From the NCBI RefSeq assembly GCF_035083965.1, contig NC_089724.1, positions 6,674,501 through 6,738,500 of the forward strand: a stretch of 64,000 bases of DNA, written 5' to 3'. Source of the DNA: Branchiostoma lanceolatum. Its lineage: Eukaryota; Chordata; Leptocardii; Amphioxiformes; Branchiostomatidae. The position numbers were made by a program, and so were the translations under genes. The notes below the pieces were generated by a model. It ran no database searches. It was given only the letters and a program-made list of their open reading frames with translations, and was not told the origin of the DNA. Position 1 is the first letter of the stretch, and the number at the start of each line of letters is the position of its first letter. Shown here piece by piece: positions 20,781 through 33,300 of this stretch.

Positions 20781-21339
20781 AGGGAGAATGTTTGCCAGGG
20801 AAGTTTGGCAACCATTATGGTTTCATTTGCAGGAGAAGAAGTTTACTTTACAGCGGACTGACTCTCCTAGCCAATTATTCATTTTTTTTGCCGAATTCTA
20901 CGATATGTACCCTCGTAGGAAGGTATGGTGGAGGCTAAAGTTTATCCACAAGGGTAGGGGTGACCGGGTGTGCTTGGTCATATTCCTGGTAACATTGCAG
21001 GTTCATATCTTCTTTCTCATCACTGAAGGAGTGATATCTAATTTGTGTTTGGTTTTGAGAAAGAAATTTTACTTTTTACAAAAGTTATGTATCACATTTT
21101 GTATGGTGCTTTCTTGATACATGTACTGTAAAAGTTTGCGTGGTTTTTATTTCGTTCTAAGGCGAAAATGAGTGTTTGCGGTGGTTTTAAGTTTGCGGCA
21201 GTGCTATAGTCACATACTGATACATATGTTTATACTCCGCCTGAGATGACATTGGTATCATACTGCTGTTTTAGTAATAAGTCTTATCAAAACTCATTGG
21301 TATGGCAGTGGTGTAAGAAAAAAAGCTGTTTAATGTCAA
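20781..21339. other. 3' flank of the Neuralized-like gene
   Basis: No gene. 21124-21225 is a partial TACTGTA-family copy. A minus-strand AATAAA (plus-strand tttatt near 21146) inside it could serve as poly(A) signal for the gene ending at 21565. Confidence 0.4.
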
Positions 21340-21560
21340 GTTTGATGCTTAACTACCTCAGCACATAGTGGTATCACACCACTATTCAATGCTTATCTGC
21401 CTTAGCATGCAATGGTATCACACCAGTGTTTGATGCTTGATTGTCTTGGCATGCAGTGGTATCACACCAGTGTTCAATGCTTTACTATCTCAGCCTGCAG
21501 TGGTATCAGACCACTGTTCAATGCTTGACTGTCTCAGCTTGCAGTGGTATCCCACTGATG
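21340..21560. repeat. ~45-bp minisatellite in the 3' UTR of the Neuralized-like gene
   Basis: About five copies of a unit containing gcagtggtatcacaccagtg and ttcaatgctt, starting near 21367, 21411, 21456, 21500 and 21543. The array ends immediately downstream (in transcription) of the stop codon at 21565, so it would be transcribed in the 3' UTR. Confidence 0.85.
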
Positions 21561-21564
21561 TTTG

Positions 21565-24500
21565 TTAAGCTCTGTACATCTTGATCACGTCGAACAACGG
21601 AGCGCGACAGATGGGACAGTTGGCGTCTTCCACCTTGAGCAGCAGTCCGCACCTGTCGCACATGCACACGTGTCCGCACGGGTACGCCACGCTGTTCACG
21701 GGCCGCTCGTAGCAGATGGCACACGTCTGGTCGTCGTGGTACGGCTGGCGAGGTTCTGTGTCGGGTCGACGGTCCGTAGGGGTCGGTGAAGGTGAGGAGG
21801 GAGCTGGAGACGGTTCTTCTGCTGGCACCACACCTGCAAGAGAACAATGGGAAGAATACTTTTGACAGATATTTAAACCAAGGAGGTTATATAGTCTATA
21901 TAACCTCCTTGTTTAAACCATACACACAACAAAAGAGGTTGCTACTCCAAGAGGGAGCTTTCCAGACAAAATCTGTCTCTTCATCAACCCGGTAAAGTGG
22001 AGTTCTCTTGTCACATGACTTGATGTTGGTTATCCTGTGACAAGATATAGTCATATACAGGCTTGAGAATTTATGTGAAGAAATTATATCAGGAATTTCT
22101 TCTATAGCAACAGATGCCCAAACATTCTCTTTTTTATCAAAATGGTGTGAAATATAACTATTGATATTTCTTCCCAAGACGCAGAAGTGTGGACTTCTCT
22201 TTTTGATAAAAAAAAAGTGAAACTGGACTATTGTTATTAGTGGTAGAAAGTATAATGGGTACAAAACTGTATCACATCAGATACATGATATGTTCATTTT
22301 TGGTACCAATGAGAACAACAGCAATTCGACTGCAGCTGAGACATCTTGGACAATATTCAAAATTTGTAGAAGAAAATAATGTTGCTAGGGACACGAAATC
22401 ACAACTAGCCTGTGTTTACACAAGCTCTCTGGCAGAGGTAAATGACCCCCACCCCTAGGGGGCGGTTACAGTTGGGCCGGCCGCTAGGAGCACGATTTAG
22501 TCAGGCTAGAATCACAACCAAACAGATGAAACATAGGAGGTAAGAAAAAACCTGAGGAATTCTACCCCACCTGCTAGTCTGATTTTCCTGACAAACAGGG
22601 TGAGAATAAAAACTGCCCAGAGCTGCTGTCCGGTCTCCACCTCCAGCACCACCTCCAGATCACCCCCGTTCACCCCATAATGGACTCTCCCGCTCCTGTC
22701 AAGCAGGAAGGTCAGCTTGTCCCCACTCTGCAGTTTCTCCAGGTATTTGAACGTCCAGTACTCCTTCCTGCGGCTTGCCGCAGCGCGGCTCGACGGCACG
22801 TGCTTCTGCTGCAGGGCTGCAGGATTCGCCGCAGTCAGACCAAAGTCAAAATTACTGATCGATGAATCGGCTTCCAGTATGTAAATGAGGAGAATCTGCC
22901 CCGGCTGGAGTGGTCTGTGCGTGAAGACGAGGCCGTTGAACATACTCTGGCTGACGTTGGCAGCTACACTTTTCAGCCCTTTTTGATCGGATTCCAGGCG
23001 TACGTTACTCCCATGTACGGGATGGAAGGACAGACTTGCAGTGTGTGCTGACTGCCCGTTGTCCAGGCAACCTGGCCGTGACAACGTTGACCTTGAGCCT
23101 GAGGACGGAGTTTGTAAAGTTCTGTGAGGGGCCACGCTTGTTAGCGGGGTCCTTCTTATTTGCCTCAAATGTTGACTTTGTCCATTTGGTATATGTGATT
23201 CTGGTTGGGAAGAAGTCAGGTGACTCTGAGATGCATTGTTTGACATGTGGTCTGTTGACTGCAAAGTACTTTGTAATGATACATTTTCCCTTTGACCTTC
23301 CTCCAATGCTGAAGGTAGAAGTCTAGTCCTAGCTACAGAGTTAGGAACACCAACACTTGCATTCACATTTCCACTGACGGAGTCAGGACGTTCTCCACTG
23401 GATTGCAAATGAGCTTGATCTATATTGTTAGAGACAGCTGCGTGTACATTATTTGTACTGTGCACAGTACTAGTGTCTGTGTGCAACAGTGTGTTGGTTG
23501 AACTGCCTGTTGCCAGCAGTCCAGGCTGGTCTGCCACTGTTCTGATGCTAACTCTGCTATCTGTTCTGTCTTCACCATTCTGTAAGGCAGGATTTACTGT
23601 TCGAGCTGTACTTTCTAGGGACGTTGTTGCAGCAGAACTCTCTTCTGTAGAGATGGCCTGATGGTTGTGTTGTAAGATGTCTACGAATAGATTATCTCTG
23701 GAAAAGAGGAAAAGTATATTACTGGAGTAATTTGCATTTGCGGAAAGTATAGAATAAATTTTGACTTCAGAAATGTACATGTGCGAGACATTCAGAAAGT
23801 GACTTTGAATGTCCGTTTCCCCCCCTTCATCTGCTGTCAATTAATACTGCAACTCTTGTTTCTTTCGTAACTTTATGTTCACTGTTTTCACTGTCACCTC
23901 TGTACCGTGAACTTATCATCATTGTGAAAAACCTGTTGTAATTATCTATGATTCCTTCAAAGATCCATTCTGTAAATCACTTGTATAAAGTTCAATGAAA
24001 ATCTCCATTTTCCTTACACCATGATATTTTGCTACCGTGAGGATAAAGTAAATTACAGTAAGCAGACAGTACCTTGTTCCATCCGGTTGACCATTGACCT
24101 GTGACCCAGCAGGGCACAGCTCCATGACCCCAGGCTGGGAGGTCGATGCCCTCAGCACCAGTGCCCCCTGACCTTCGCCCCGAGGGGTCAGGGTGATGGC
24201 ATGGATCTCCCCATGGGGACTGGCTGTGACAGTGATGGCTTGGTATCCTTGGAAGAAGCAGAATAAGCATATTTCAGTGGGCATTTTCATCTTCAGAAGT
24301 TAGAATTACACATCACAGGTGTTAAATACCAAGGAAGGCCGAGCATACATGACGCTCCTGAACATGGAGTCATTGCAGGCAATATGAGAGATCACTGTTT
24401 TTGTTTACATCTGGGGAATTCGTAGGCAAAATGACATTAGTAGATTAGGTTACTAGGAACGATTGCAGTCAGATGTGCAAAAGTTAGGTGTGACAGTGTA

Positions 24501-25143
24501 ATGTAACCAGCTGCTGCTGTGCCGCGTGCCTGCGAAGCTGGTGTGTTACGCCGAAGGACGGTTATATCGGCTATGCAGATACAGATACTAATTGATATTG
24601 AAATTAGCAGATCAAATTATCAATCAACATTTGAATTAATCTTTTGAGTTCCATCTGATTTTTGGCAGCCACTGCGTTGCTGTGACGTCATCGCAATCGC
24701 TCATATAGAAGAGCAGAAAAGACTCAAACTGGTGTCTCAAAGGCACTTTTACTGCACATAACAGATACAGTATCCATGCAACAAACAAACTTGTTTGGTT
24801 AAAGCAAGGAAGTTACATAGTCTATATAACCTCCTTGGTTAAAGTAAGTCATTTGGGGGGGGGGCTTAAAATACAATACAGTCATCAAGAAGTAAGAATG
24901 GATAACCATCGTATGGCGACATGCCATCCTTTTTAAGTCACCAGTAGTCTACAGATCCTTTACACTGCCGATATAACCCCCATACCTACACCATTTCTTC
25001 ATCAAAGTTTATGATTAGGCTTATGACAATTATACTACCCTACTTTTGTCCGCCCCCCTCCCCTCGGCTCAAACTTTACCTGTAGTTGGGACGTTGACAG
25101 CCGCCTCACGCCCACTGGAAGCGGCGCTACTTCCTGTCCCCAT
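21565..25143 (-). CDS. Neuralized-like E3 ubiquitin ligase (NHR + RING)
   Basis: Four minus-strand exons: 25143-25080, 24247-24073, 23697-22571 and 21833-21565, with frame-consistent phases 1, 2 and 1, giving 544 residues. The start MGTGSSAAS fits an N-myristoylation signal. A Ser/Thr/Asn-rich low-complexity region (about residues 80-300) precedes one Neuralized homology repeat (about 300-455: SLSFHPVHG, FNGLVFTHRPL, WTFKYLEKLQSGD, LWAVFILT). A C-terminal C3HC4 RING begins at Cys493 (CAICYERPV, CGHVCMC, CPICRAPL) and ends DVIKMYRA, like the tail of vertebrate NEURL proteins. Established: NEURL proteins are RING E3 ligases, and NEURL1/Neuralized act on Notch ligands. One NHR rather than two resembles NEURL3, but NEURL1 orthology cannot be excluded. 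The exon 2 segment has no recognised domain. Confidence 0.85.
21873..21918. repeat. short palindrome AACCAAGGAGGTTATATAG
   Basis: An inverted repeat of about 20 bp per arm, centred on ta at about 21896, in the last intron of the Neuralized-like gene. A second member lies at 24798-24843 in its first intron. It is probably a tiny MITE derivative. Confidence 0.85.
22447..22503. repeat. dispersed repeat, gggggcggttacagttgg family
   Basis: The block gggggcggttacagttgg...ggccgctaggagc recurs at about 62520-62560 with few differences. It is intronic, with no coding content. Confidence 0.6.
23842..24061. mobile_element. TACTGTAATTC-ended MITE (family X1), copy 1
   Basis: The block taactttatgttcactgtttt ... 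cctctgtaccgtgaacttatc ... aaagtaaattacagta recurs at 40132-40356 and 44974-45178 (reverse orientation) and 57056-57268 (same orientation). Complete copies run from TACTGTAATTC to GAATTACAGTA, an 11-bp inverted terminus. It lies in the intron between exons 2 and 3 of the Neuralized-like gene. Confidence 0.75.
24425..24600. repeat. dispersed repeat with an inverted partner at 60665-60810
   Basis: aacgattgcagtcagatgtgc, gtgtaatgtaaccagctgc, gaagctggtgtgttacgcc and tatgcagatacagatac all reappear, reversed and in opposite order, at 60665-60810. It is a moderately diverged interspersed element. Confidence 0.7.
24798..24843. repeat. short palindrome, second copy
   Basis: ggttaaagcaaggaagttac atag tctatataacctccttgg: the same family as 21873-21918, in the first intron of the same gene. 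Confidence 0.8.
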
Positions 25144-27202
25144 GTTTAGATGTACCTAATCACACCGCTTAAGCCGTGTGGTTCATAATGCCGTTAAAAT
25201 CTGAAGTTTCGAAGCAAAAACCAAGTTCTCGGTCCAGTCATGACGTCCGACGCTGTTGCCATGTCAATATCTTCAACTTTGACCTTTTAAAGAAGGCAGC
25301 AGAATACAGGAAGTATTAGTAAGTTCAAATGCATACTGTCGCCCTCATACTACAAATGAACTTTTTTTACGGGGACACAACAGCTATTACATGTGCACGT
25401 ATCTTCATAGCGTATGTAACGTTAACAGAAATAGAATGTTCGGGAGAGAAAACCGGACGGTAACTTTTAGTAGTTAGCACAAACGCCCCCTTGCGATCCA
25501 CTGTGTGCTTGCACCATTCGATCCATATATGGTTGACACTTATGAAAGTCTTATCAAATTTAAAGGGCTTGAGGATAGCTATAGGAGGTATTAAATGGTC
25601 CTGCATGTGAGGAAATGATAAATTTCGCCCGCACTACATTCGGAGTCTGCAGAGGATGTCATCCATAAAATTTACTTGCTGTGGCCTAAGTAACACTTAT
25701 AACGTTAGAACCAATAGTCAATTTGAGGAATTACACTGTTTTATGTACGTATAACGTTATCAATGGGACGTTCTTTGGAAAACATTTGGAGATTATCCGT
25801 CCCAGATCGAAGAAAATGAAAACTTGCGGCCGGTTCAGACTGTTCTTTTGTTCTATGATCGTCTGTGTATACCTCGGCGTCATTAGCACTACGAAGGCTC
25901 ACGTCACAATAAGGTATATCTACCTCACATCATAACCTAACCTTTTAATAACCATATGTGAGATTCCTTGCAGCATTGATTTTTGAGTGAACGAAACTCT
26001 GGATATGACGTCATGATTGTGGCAGTGATGCAGTATGATTGGGAGACTGGCACCACCAGTCAAACAAAAAACTGACATTGGAACAAACTATAACTATCTA
26101 CGGATTCAAAATTAACCAACTTTAACATCTTTAAAACATGGCAAAATCTACTAGATGTACGCATGAAAATCAGTTCAATAGTAAATATCTTTACAAAAAG
26201 ATGATACAAGTCGTATAACCCTCGGTAACTTAGACACACCATGGCCAGTGTACTAGAACTTTAACACCCCTCCCTTTGTTTTCCAGTGGTACCTTCTCCA
26301 CTGAACGAAAGTCACGACGACATACTAACCACACACTGATAGTATCATACTAGTGACATGTTGTTGTGTATTGAAGGCATTCGGTGGCACACATTGTGTT
26401 CAGTAACTGTCTGGTTCCTATAAAACCATTACAGGTGAGTCTGCTGACTTTGTTTCCTGACGTCAATGAATATCACATGGTATGCGTAAATCACAGTGTA
26501 AATTATAACGCTGGTAACCTTTAAAGAAATTACGTTGGGTTCATATGACTTTTTACTTCAGGTCAGTTCAGGACTGAGAACTTGCGACACTGTAAACTTG
26601 TCTTTTTGGAGACATCTGTTACTTTTTGAGTATCAAATGACTTGGTATTTGTCAAGACGTAACATTACGAGCTTGGCAGATCATGGAACATTACGTATAC
26701 GCCAAAAATACATGGTACATTAGTTTGTTTTGAATGAAAACCGGGGGTGATTTCAGACAAAGACTGGTTAGACGACTCTCCCGACCCTATGTCACACTCG
26801 CCCTATGCCTGAAGGGAGAACGTGGGCACCAACAATTACTACAGGCACATGTCGTTCTGGTGGCTTTCACCGACCTTGTGTCGTTTCTAACGTTTTAACG
26901 CGGCTTTACCGTCAATTCAAACAACGCCTTTTGCAATTTCTTCTTAAACTTCACTTAGTCCGATGTAGATATTGTACTGGTTTGTAGTATAGTTGACACA
27001 TACGTAGTTACAATGGGAGAGACATGGCTTGATAATGAAGGCGTATGAAATCGGAATGTCTTAATGAATGAAGACCTTTATTGTACATTTTCGCCCCACT
27101 GGGCTAAGCACAGGTCACATGGGCCGGGGCTAACAATCATATTCATGTGCATATAAACGCATACTCTAGCACTTTCGGCTTCCTCTCGCTTCTTGGTAAA
27201 TG
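25144..27202. other. intergenic, no gene recognised
   Basis: This is the upstream side of both flanking genes (Neuralized-like on minus, secreted Cys-rich protein on plus). Several small ORFs are open, but none has domain or splice support. Near 27064-27180 a tttattgtacattttcgcc segment resembles the 3' end of a non-LTR element in reverse. Confidence 0.5.
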
Positions 27203-27210
27203 TATAAATA
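27203..27210 (+). promoter_or_regulatory. possible TATA box of the secreted Cys-rich gene
   Basis: TATAAATA lies about 160 bp upstream of the ATG at 27368. It would place a start site near 27235 with a 5' UTR of about 130 bp. Based on sequence only; AT-rich background makes chance matches likely. Confidence 0.35.
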
Positions 27211-27367
27211 TAGGAGGCTGTATGGTTCCTTATGAGTTGGTTTATATGGCATATCTACGCTGACGTATATGATTAAGAACTTGTATAACTTATTTGCAAA
27301 TCAGCCAATCCCCATGCCTCAAAATGTGTGTTTCTGTTATCATAGGATACCACAGAGGAACTGCCCA

Positions 27368-30300
27368 ATGAAGTGCGTTAGTGTCGTGTTGCTATTGGTC
27401 TGCTATGTAGCCGTAACACACGGCGATTGGCGGACATGGCTGACGAAGTTAGTACGGAACAAGGTCGAGAATGACGTGTCGGACGGAGAGGTGTGTCAGT
27501 GGTGCTTTCTGTGCGGGGAGGACTCGATTCCACAATACACAAAATACAGGCAAGTTATCTTTATCATTTTTTAACGAGTTTGCTCAGTGAAATGATAATG
27601 TCATTGGTAAATGGAAGGCGAAGGGGCCACCTCTGGGTACTGAACTAAGTTCGTGGGACATATATAACGTTACATGTAACGTTAGGTGACTATGTCAGGA
27701 GCTGGCGGTGAACGTTGGTCGTATACCGGAGGGAGACACTTGTCAGGGAAAGAGTGATATGTGACTGTGAAATTTGTGTGTAAAACGCGAGATACCATTA
27801 GGGATCATTAGGGGTTGTCATAAGAGGGTATCAAATCTTTGCAGGAAGAGGCATGAGATTATAGTTTCACACATTATACTTTTTCAGTCTGTTCACATGT
27901 TATAGCTACAGTTATGACATGCATCAACTCTTTGCACTGAAGGAAGATCATGAGATGGTAGTTTAACATATCATATACTTTTTTTTCAATCTGTTCACAG
28001 GTTGTCGCGACAGTTATGCCAAATGTGCAGGGAAGACTGTGGCCCGCCCTGTAACACCACCTGTACGCAAGGTAACTGATGAATGATATTCTTCCATGAT
28101 GTTGGGCCGCCTGAACTGAGTAACCATATTTTGTAGGTTGTAAGATATCATTAGCCAGTGTCATTAAGTGTAGCCTGTATTCCCTAGCACTTATAGACGT
28201 TACAGAAAGTATCGGGTAAAAACCAGTGATGTTTAAAACTTCCCCCCTCATAAAAAGATGTTCGTAACATTTCAATGTCACATTGTTGACTTTCTTTGAA
28301 TACGCGATTTGTTATATTCACCTATTTGAGATTTTCACCACTGCTTTGGTGAATGATAGACCTTTATTGCACGTTTATGCTGTCTTTATGCTGTTTATGT
28401 TGTCCTTTTTTAGTGAGAAATGACTTTTTCATAAGTGTAATGATACTCTTTCTGACCATCCTTGCGACGTAGTGTCGCAATGCGAATTCGGACGTATCCA
28501 CCGTCTCTTTCCTTGCCAGAATATGTACAACAATTTCCATACATTTAAACCTGCCCTCCGTAGACCTGCTGAATTTCCCGGCTATAAACGCGTCCATGAC
28601 TGCCATGATGGGGGACATGACTGACCCGGGCGAGGTGGGGATGAATGACGTCATGGACCATCTACAAGAGCTGGAGGATCTCGGTAGGTTGAGATTAGTT
28701 ATGATCGACACCGCGGGAACATATTTTAAACTCTTGAAAAAAGGCCACGGCCGAAAAGAATGTAACATTTCAAGGTTAAAAAAAGGTTGGAAGGGCGGTT
28801 GGAGTTTTCGTTAGAACATTACATATTTGAAGACTCATCATCAATATAATAAGTTTATTGCAAATTCATGCCCGAAGGCTAGATGCAAATAAAATACATA
28901 AAAGAACAGTGTACAAAATAGTTATAAATGCTGCTTATCTAAATTATAACTAGTGAAGGATTTGACTTCTCTTTTGTAAGCAATGGAAGACGTAATGTCC
29001 CACCTTTTCTATAATTTGTGGTTTTTTGGTAGTTAAAAGAAGAATAGTCTTTTCTTTGTCTGTAAGCTTAGGGAAATTCGGATAGATTTTAGTGGTCTGA
29101 ATAGACAACTCATTTCGTAATATAACATCTACTAAGTAAACATGATTCCAACAGGGTACATAATTCCATATATCATATGGGTTGAGATGTGTTTGGACGC
29201 ATCTTTTCAGGGTGGTGGAATTATGTACCCTGGTGGAATCGTGTTTACTTAGTAGATGTTATATGTTAAGATTTGTTGGGCTCATTTTCTGATATATTCA
29301 AAGAACTGCTCCCGTCCTAGTGTCGAGGAAGGATGATTATATATTTATGATGATGCTAAGCTCGAAGCCACGCTTATAGAAAATAGAAGCTTTCCCTCTA
29401 CCATGGCTCTGTTCATTTTCCAACCTAACTTTATTCTGTCATATAATACACTTCTGTATATATAAACTGTGCATACCTGTGTGTGTGTGTGTGGGGGGGG
29501 GGGGGGGGTTCTGCACTAAAGATCTCTCAAACACACTGTTTTTCAAAGTGGCGGATTTATGTAACCCGGTGGATTAATGTAAATGGAGGTTAAAGATTAA
29601 CTACTAAGCTGCTGAGTGAAAAACTGCGTATTAAAAAAAAAATCTGACGCTGTGTCCCCAGAGCCTCGGTGCGGTGCCCGGACCCTCCACTGGCGGCTGG
29701 CGGGGCGGCGTGTGATGCTGGAGTACGGCGGCGGGGACCACAGGATGACGCTCGGCTTTTCTGACGAAAGTCTGGACGACCTAATGGAAGACCCCGACTT
29801 TACGGGTAGGGGTTTTTATCAGGACGTGCTACTAGAAAAGCAAGTCCAGTCCATGCACGGCCGGCAGACGTGGGTGTATGTGAGTGTGTGCGCCTGAGTT
29901 TGTGTTTTTTTCCCTCCGTGGTGCAAGTTTTGAGTTTTAGAAAAATATATTGTACGTAACACAAAGTTAAATCAATGAAAAGACATATAACGTCACAACA
30001 GATGAACTTAAAGGCATCCAGAGCATTTTATGTGGCTTGAAAATTGGAAATATTCTAGTTGCTGTAATCTTTATGAAATTGTCATTTAATGCCACTGTTT
30101 ACCACATTTGCGTGATGATCACATGTCACAAGCGCTCAAAAGCCACGCGAAAATAAGCTACACAATGACCCCTTTAGTTTCACGCGCCTAGTGTAATTAG
30201 ATTGAAACAGAACTCAAAACGGTTTTTTCGTCGGTAATGGACCGTTCCCGTCGAACACCATATAGAACCCCCTGTTCTATTTGGAACACCTCCGTCAAAA

Positions 30301-33300
30301 ACAGCGCTAGTGGGACAGAAATGACAAGCAGAAATGACAATGCATATCTGGGACAGATATCTCACTGCGTTGGCTACATGAATACCCAAGAAAAAAACGA
30401 AATGAAAAAGAAAATATCTCGGGCACTCAAGGGGACGGAGCTTACGTAACACATTGCCAACTACTACCAAGTTCGTCTCTCATGTACTTGTGCGTTATTC
30501 CTGTGTTCGACTGGAACGGTCAGTTCTCTGAAAGTTCCGGCGACGGGACGTCACGTTCCAAGAAGTCGGAAAATTTGAGAACAAAAACGGCGGCGCTGAC
30601 AGCGCTTGGATTTTTTTTTTGAGTGCTCAACACACAGCGACATCGCATCTTTGCTCCTTGAATATCGATATGTAATGGTATAGTGTTATTGAAACTTACT
30701 ATGTGTAGAAATGGCTAAAAACTGGAGTTTTTATGTTTAGCCATAAGTATGGCTCAACATATTGTTTTCTCTCATGTTTCTTCTCCTGTCAAATCTTCAA
30801 ATCGATTCATCTCTGTCATTTTTTGACCAAATGACCTGAAATTTGGTACAGAGGTAATGTAGGCAAAAACCAATGTACGTTCTTTTCCTTTTTTTGATAT
30901 TGACCTTGAAAGTGATTTTATTGAGGTTTTTAGGCTATTTTTAGCATATCTTGGCCTCCTGCGCCCTTGTATTTCAACCGAATGACCTGAAATTTGCTGT
31001 ATATGTGGCTTGAACAAATATTTAAAGGACTACATTCCCATTTTTGGCATACATATATTCAAAACGATTTATTTTGGGCTTTCTTGACAATATTTGCCAC
31101 TTCTGTCACTTTCAATACTACATATGACCTACAGGTCATTGACCCCGAGTGCCTTGCACCTGGCCAAGCTTGAAGTTTGCTTACGAGGAGGAAAGACCGG
31201 ACATAAACATTTAACGTGATTATCGGGAAAACACCATGTTCCCTTAAACTCAGTGGTTAAATTGCAGTTTAGGAAATTTTATAACAGAAAACAAGTTAAA
31301 TCAATGATTTTGTGAATGTTTATTCTAGCATTAGTTATTCCAGATATTTTCAAACTCCAAATTCTTCAACACAACACGGGAGATCGTTTCTCCTCAGACT
31401 GGCGCGACACTCCTGTCAAAATTGATTGATGATCTCTCTCTGCCGCCGACTTCATACATGATCAAAGGCGGGTGGTAGGCGGTGCCTTCCTACATGTCCT
31501 ACGTACGGGCGTATGGATCGTAGAATTCGGCAAAAAAGGAATGATTAGGCCAGTAGAGTCAGTCCCCGGTAAGGTCAATGATTCGCCCCTTTGCGCTAGC
31601 TTGTAACGTTAAATGAATGTACCCTCTGGTGGCCAAACTTCACTGACAAACTTTCTCCCTATTATCATCATGAGCTTGCGTTAGTCTGGTACTAGTGACT
31701 ATTATGTGCCGGGAATGTTTATCTATCGCACGCCTTGGAAGGAAGTTCAACCATGATAAATGGTCGGCCGTTGCGAAAATTTGGAATCCCATGCTGTTGA
31801 TTTTTGTGATTGAATCTGTAAGAAAATATATTTTCATGTCGTTCATGTTTTTGGGACGGACGCCGGGACGGGGTGAATTTTTTCTATCATTTTCGTCCCG
31901 TTAGTAATGCAAATCGAATCGTGTTGCACAAGAGGCAAAACACTAAAAACGTGGGTCTTGTGGAGTGTTTTGGAGCGGGAAAATGCCGGATATTAGCGGT
32001 GCCGAACAGTGTACATCGTCGCGCGCGGGTGACGCTCCGTCAAAACAAATCCGCTGGTGGTCTAGCGCGGCCACCGAAAATAGGCAGAAACACACAGGAG
32101 GACTTAGCACCTTCGTTTATGAGGGCAATTGTGAAAATCTTTTGTTACAAATTGTTCGAACATTGAAACATTTGGATAGATGGTTTGAAACTGTTCTAAA
32201 TAAAGAGATTTTTGTGTAGTTACGTTCGAAATGTTTCCAACGTATGTGAAATGAGTTCAAACATGTTATAAGTTTCAATTCTAATTGTTTGAACACTTTA
32301 GAACTGTTGTGACTTAGACATTATTTTAATCAAAATAGTTCAAACATATTACAAATATTATATTAAAACCCTCTCGGTGACTTTGAATTGACCCAAATAT
32401 GTTGTTTTTGGTCATTTCCTTCGTCTCCTGTCAAATCTTCATATGTATACTATGGAAAACTTCATTCTTCCCTGGGGCTGATCTTTTTTAATTCAATTTT
32501 GAACTGGGTTGATTATGCGCAAGAGTGTAATTTTCAGCGGATATTTTTCGACTGGTTTACATGGAAATGGCACGGAATATCCCATTCTTGCAAGGGGAGG
32601 ATTCTTTAATTATTTCTTTCAATTTTGAGCTGGAATGATTATGAAAAAGTCCATTCTTTAGCAGAAGTGTTAATCAATTAGTGGATATGGTTGTGGACTG
32701 GTCCATATTGTGTTGAGGTGCTACTGGAAGACTCAGTTTTGGACTGGGGTGATTCATTTTTTTAGTGCAAGTATCTTAGAATGGTCCATTGTTATTTGGG
32801 GAGAGTCCATTTTTTGCATGGCGAGGAGTATGGCTAAACATGCTGTATTTGCTCGCAAATGTTGCCTTTCTAGTTTAATTTGAGTTTGAAGCCACATAAA
32901 GTGCTCTGGGTGCCTTTAAATCTGGTGCAAAAATCATTACATTTTCATCTTTATTTATTTTACCGGGGAAGTCACAGTGAGACCTGCGGTCTGTTTTTAG
33001 GTGTCCCTGAACACATACAATACTCATAAACTAGAACATACACACATTACATAGGTAAAACAAACGGCCCTGTAGTTCCAGAGCAAGTTGCTAGGGGGCC
33101 CAAGCCTACACCACTTCTTCCTTGTATTACAAGCTATCTGCCACTCAAGAAAATCAAGACCATAGAACTTCTGCTGCAGTACCAAGGTCACATACTAGGG
33201 GGCCCAAAATCGACCTTGACTTTCGTCTTCTCAACACCTACATTTCGAGGAGTCAGTATGCTGAGTACAATAGTCCGGAATCACAAACACACAGAGAGAC

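Noticed and set aside
22512-23840. A 442-residue ORF as a complete gene
   Set aside because: Its first 47 codons lie upstream of a clear acceptor and are intron. The true exon is 23697-22571, joined to exons on both sides by phase.
27552-27570. GT donor CAA|GTTATC for exon 1 of the Cys-rich gene
   Set aside because: It shifts the frame and meets a stop early in exon 2. The GC donor two codons earlier restores all downstream frames.
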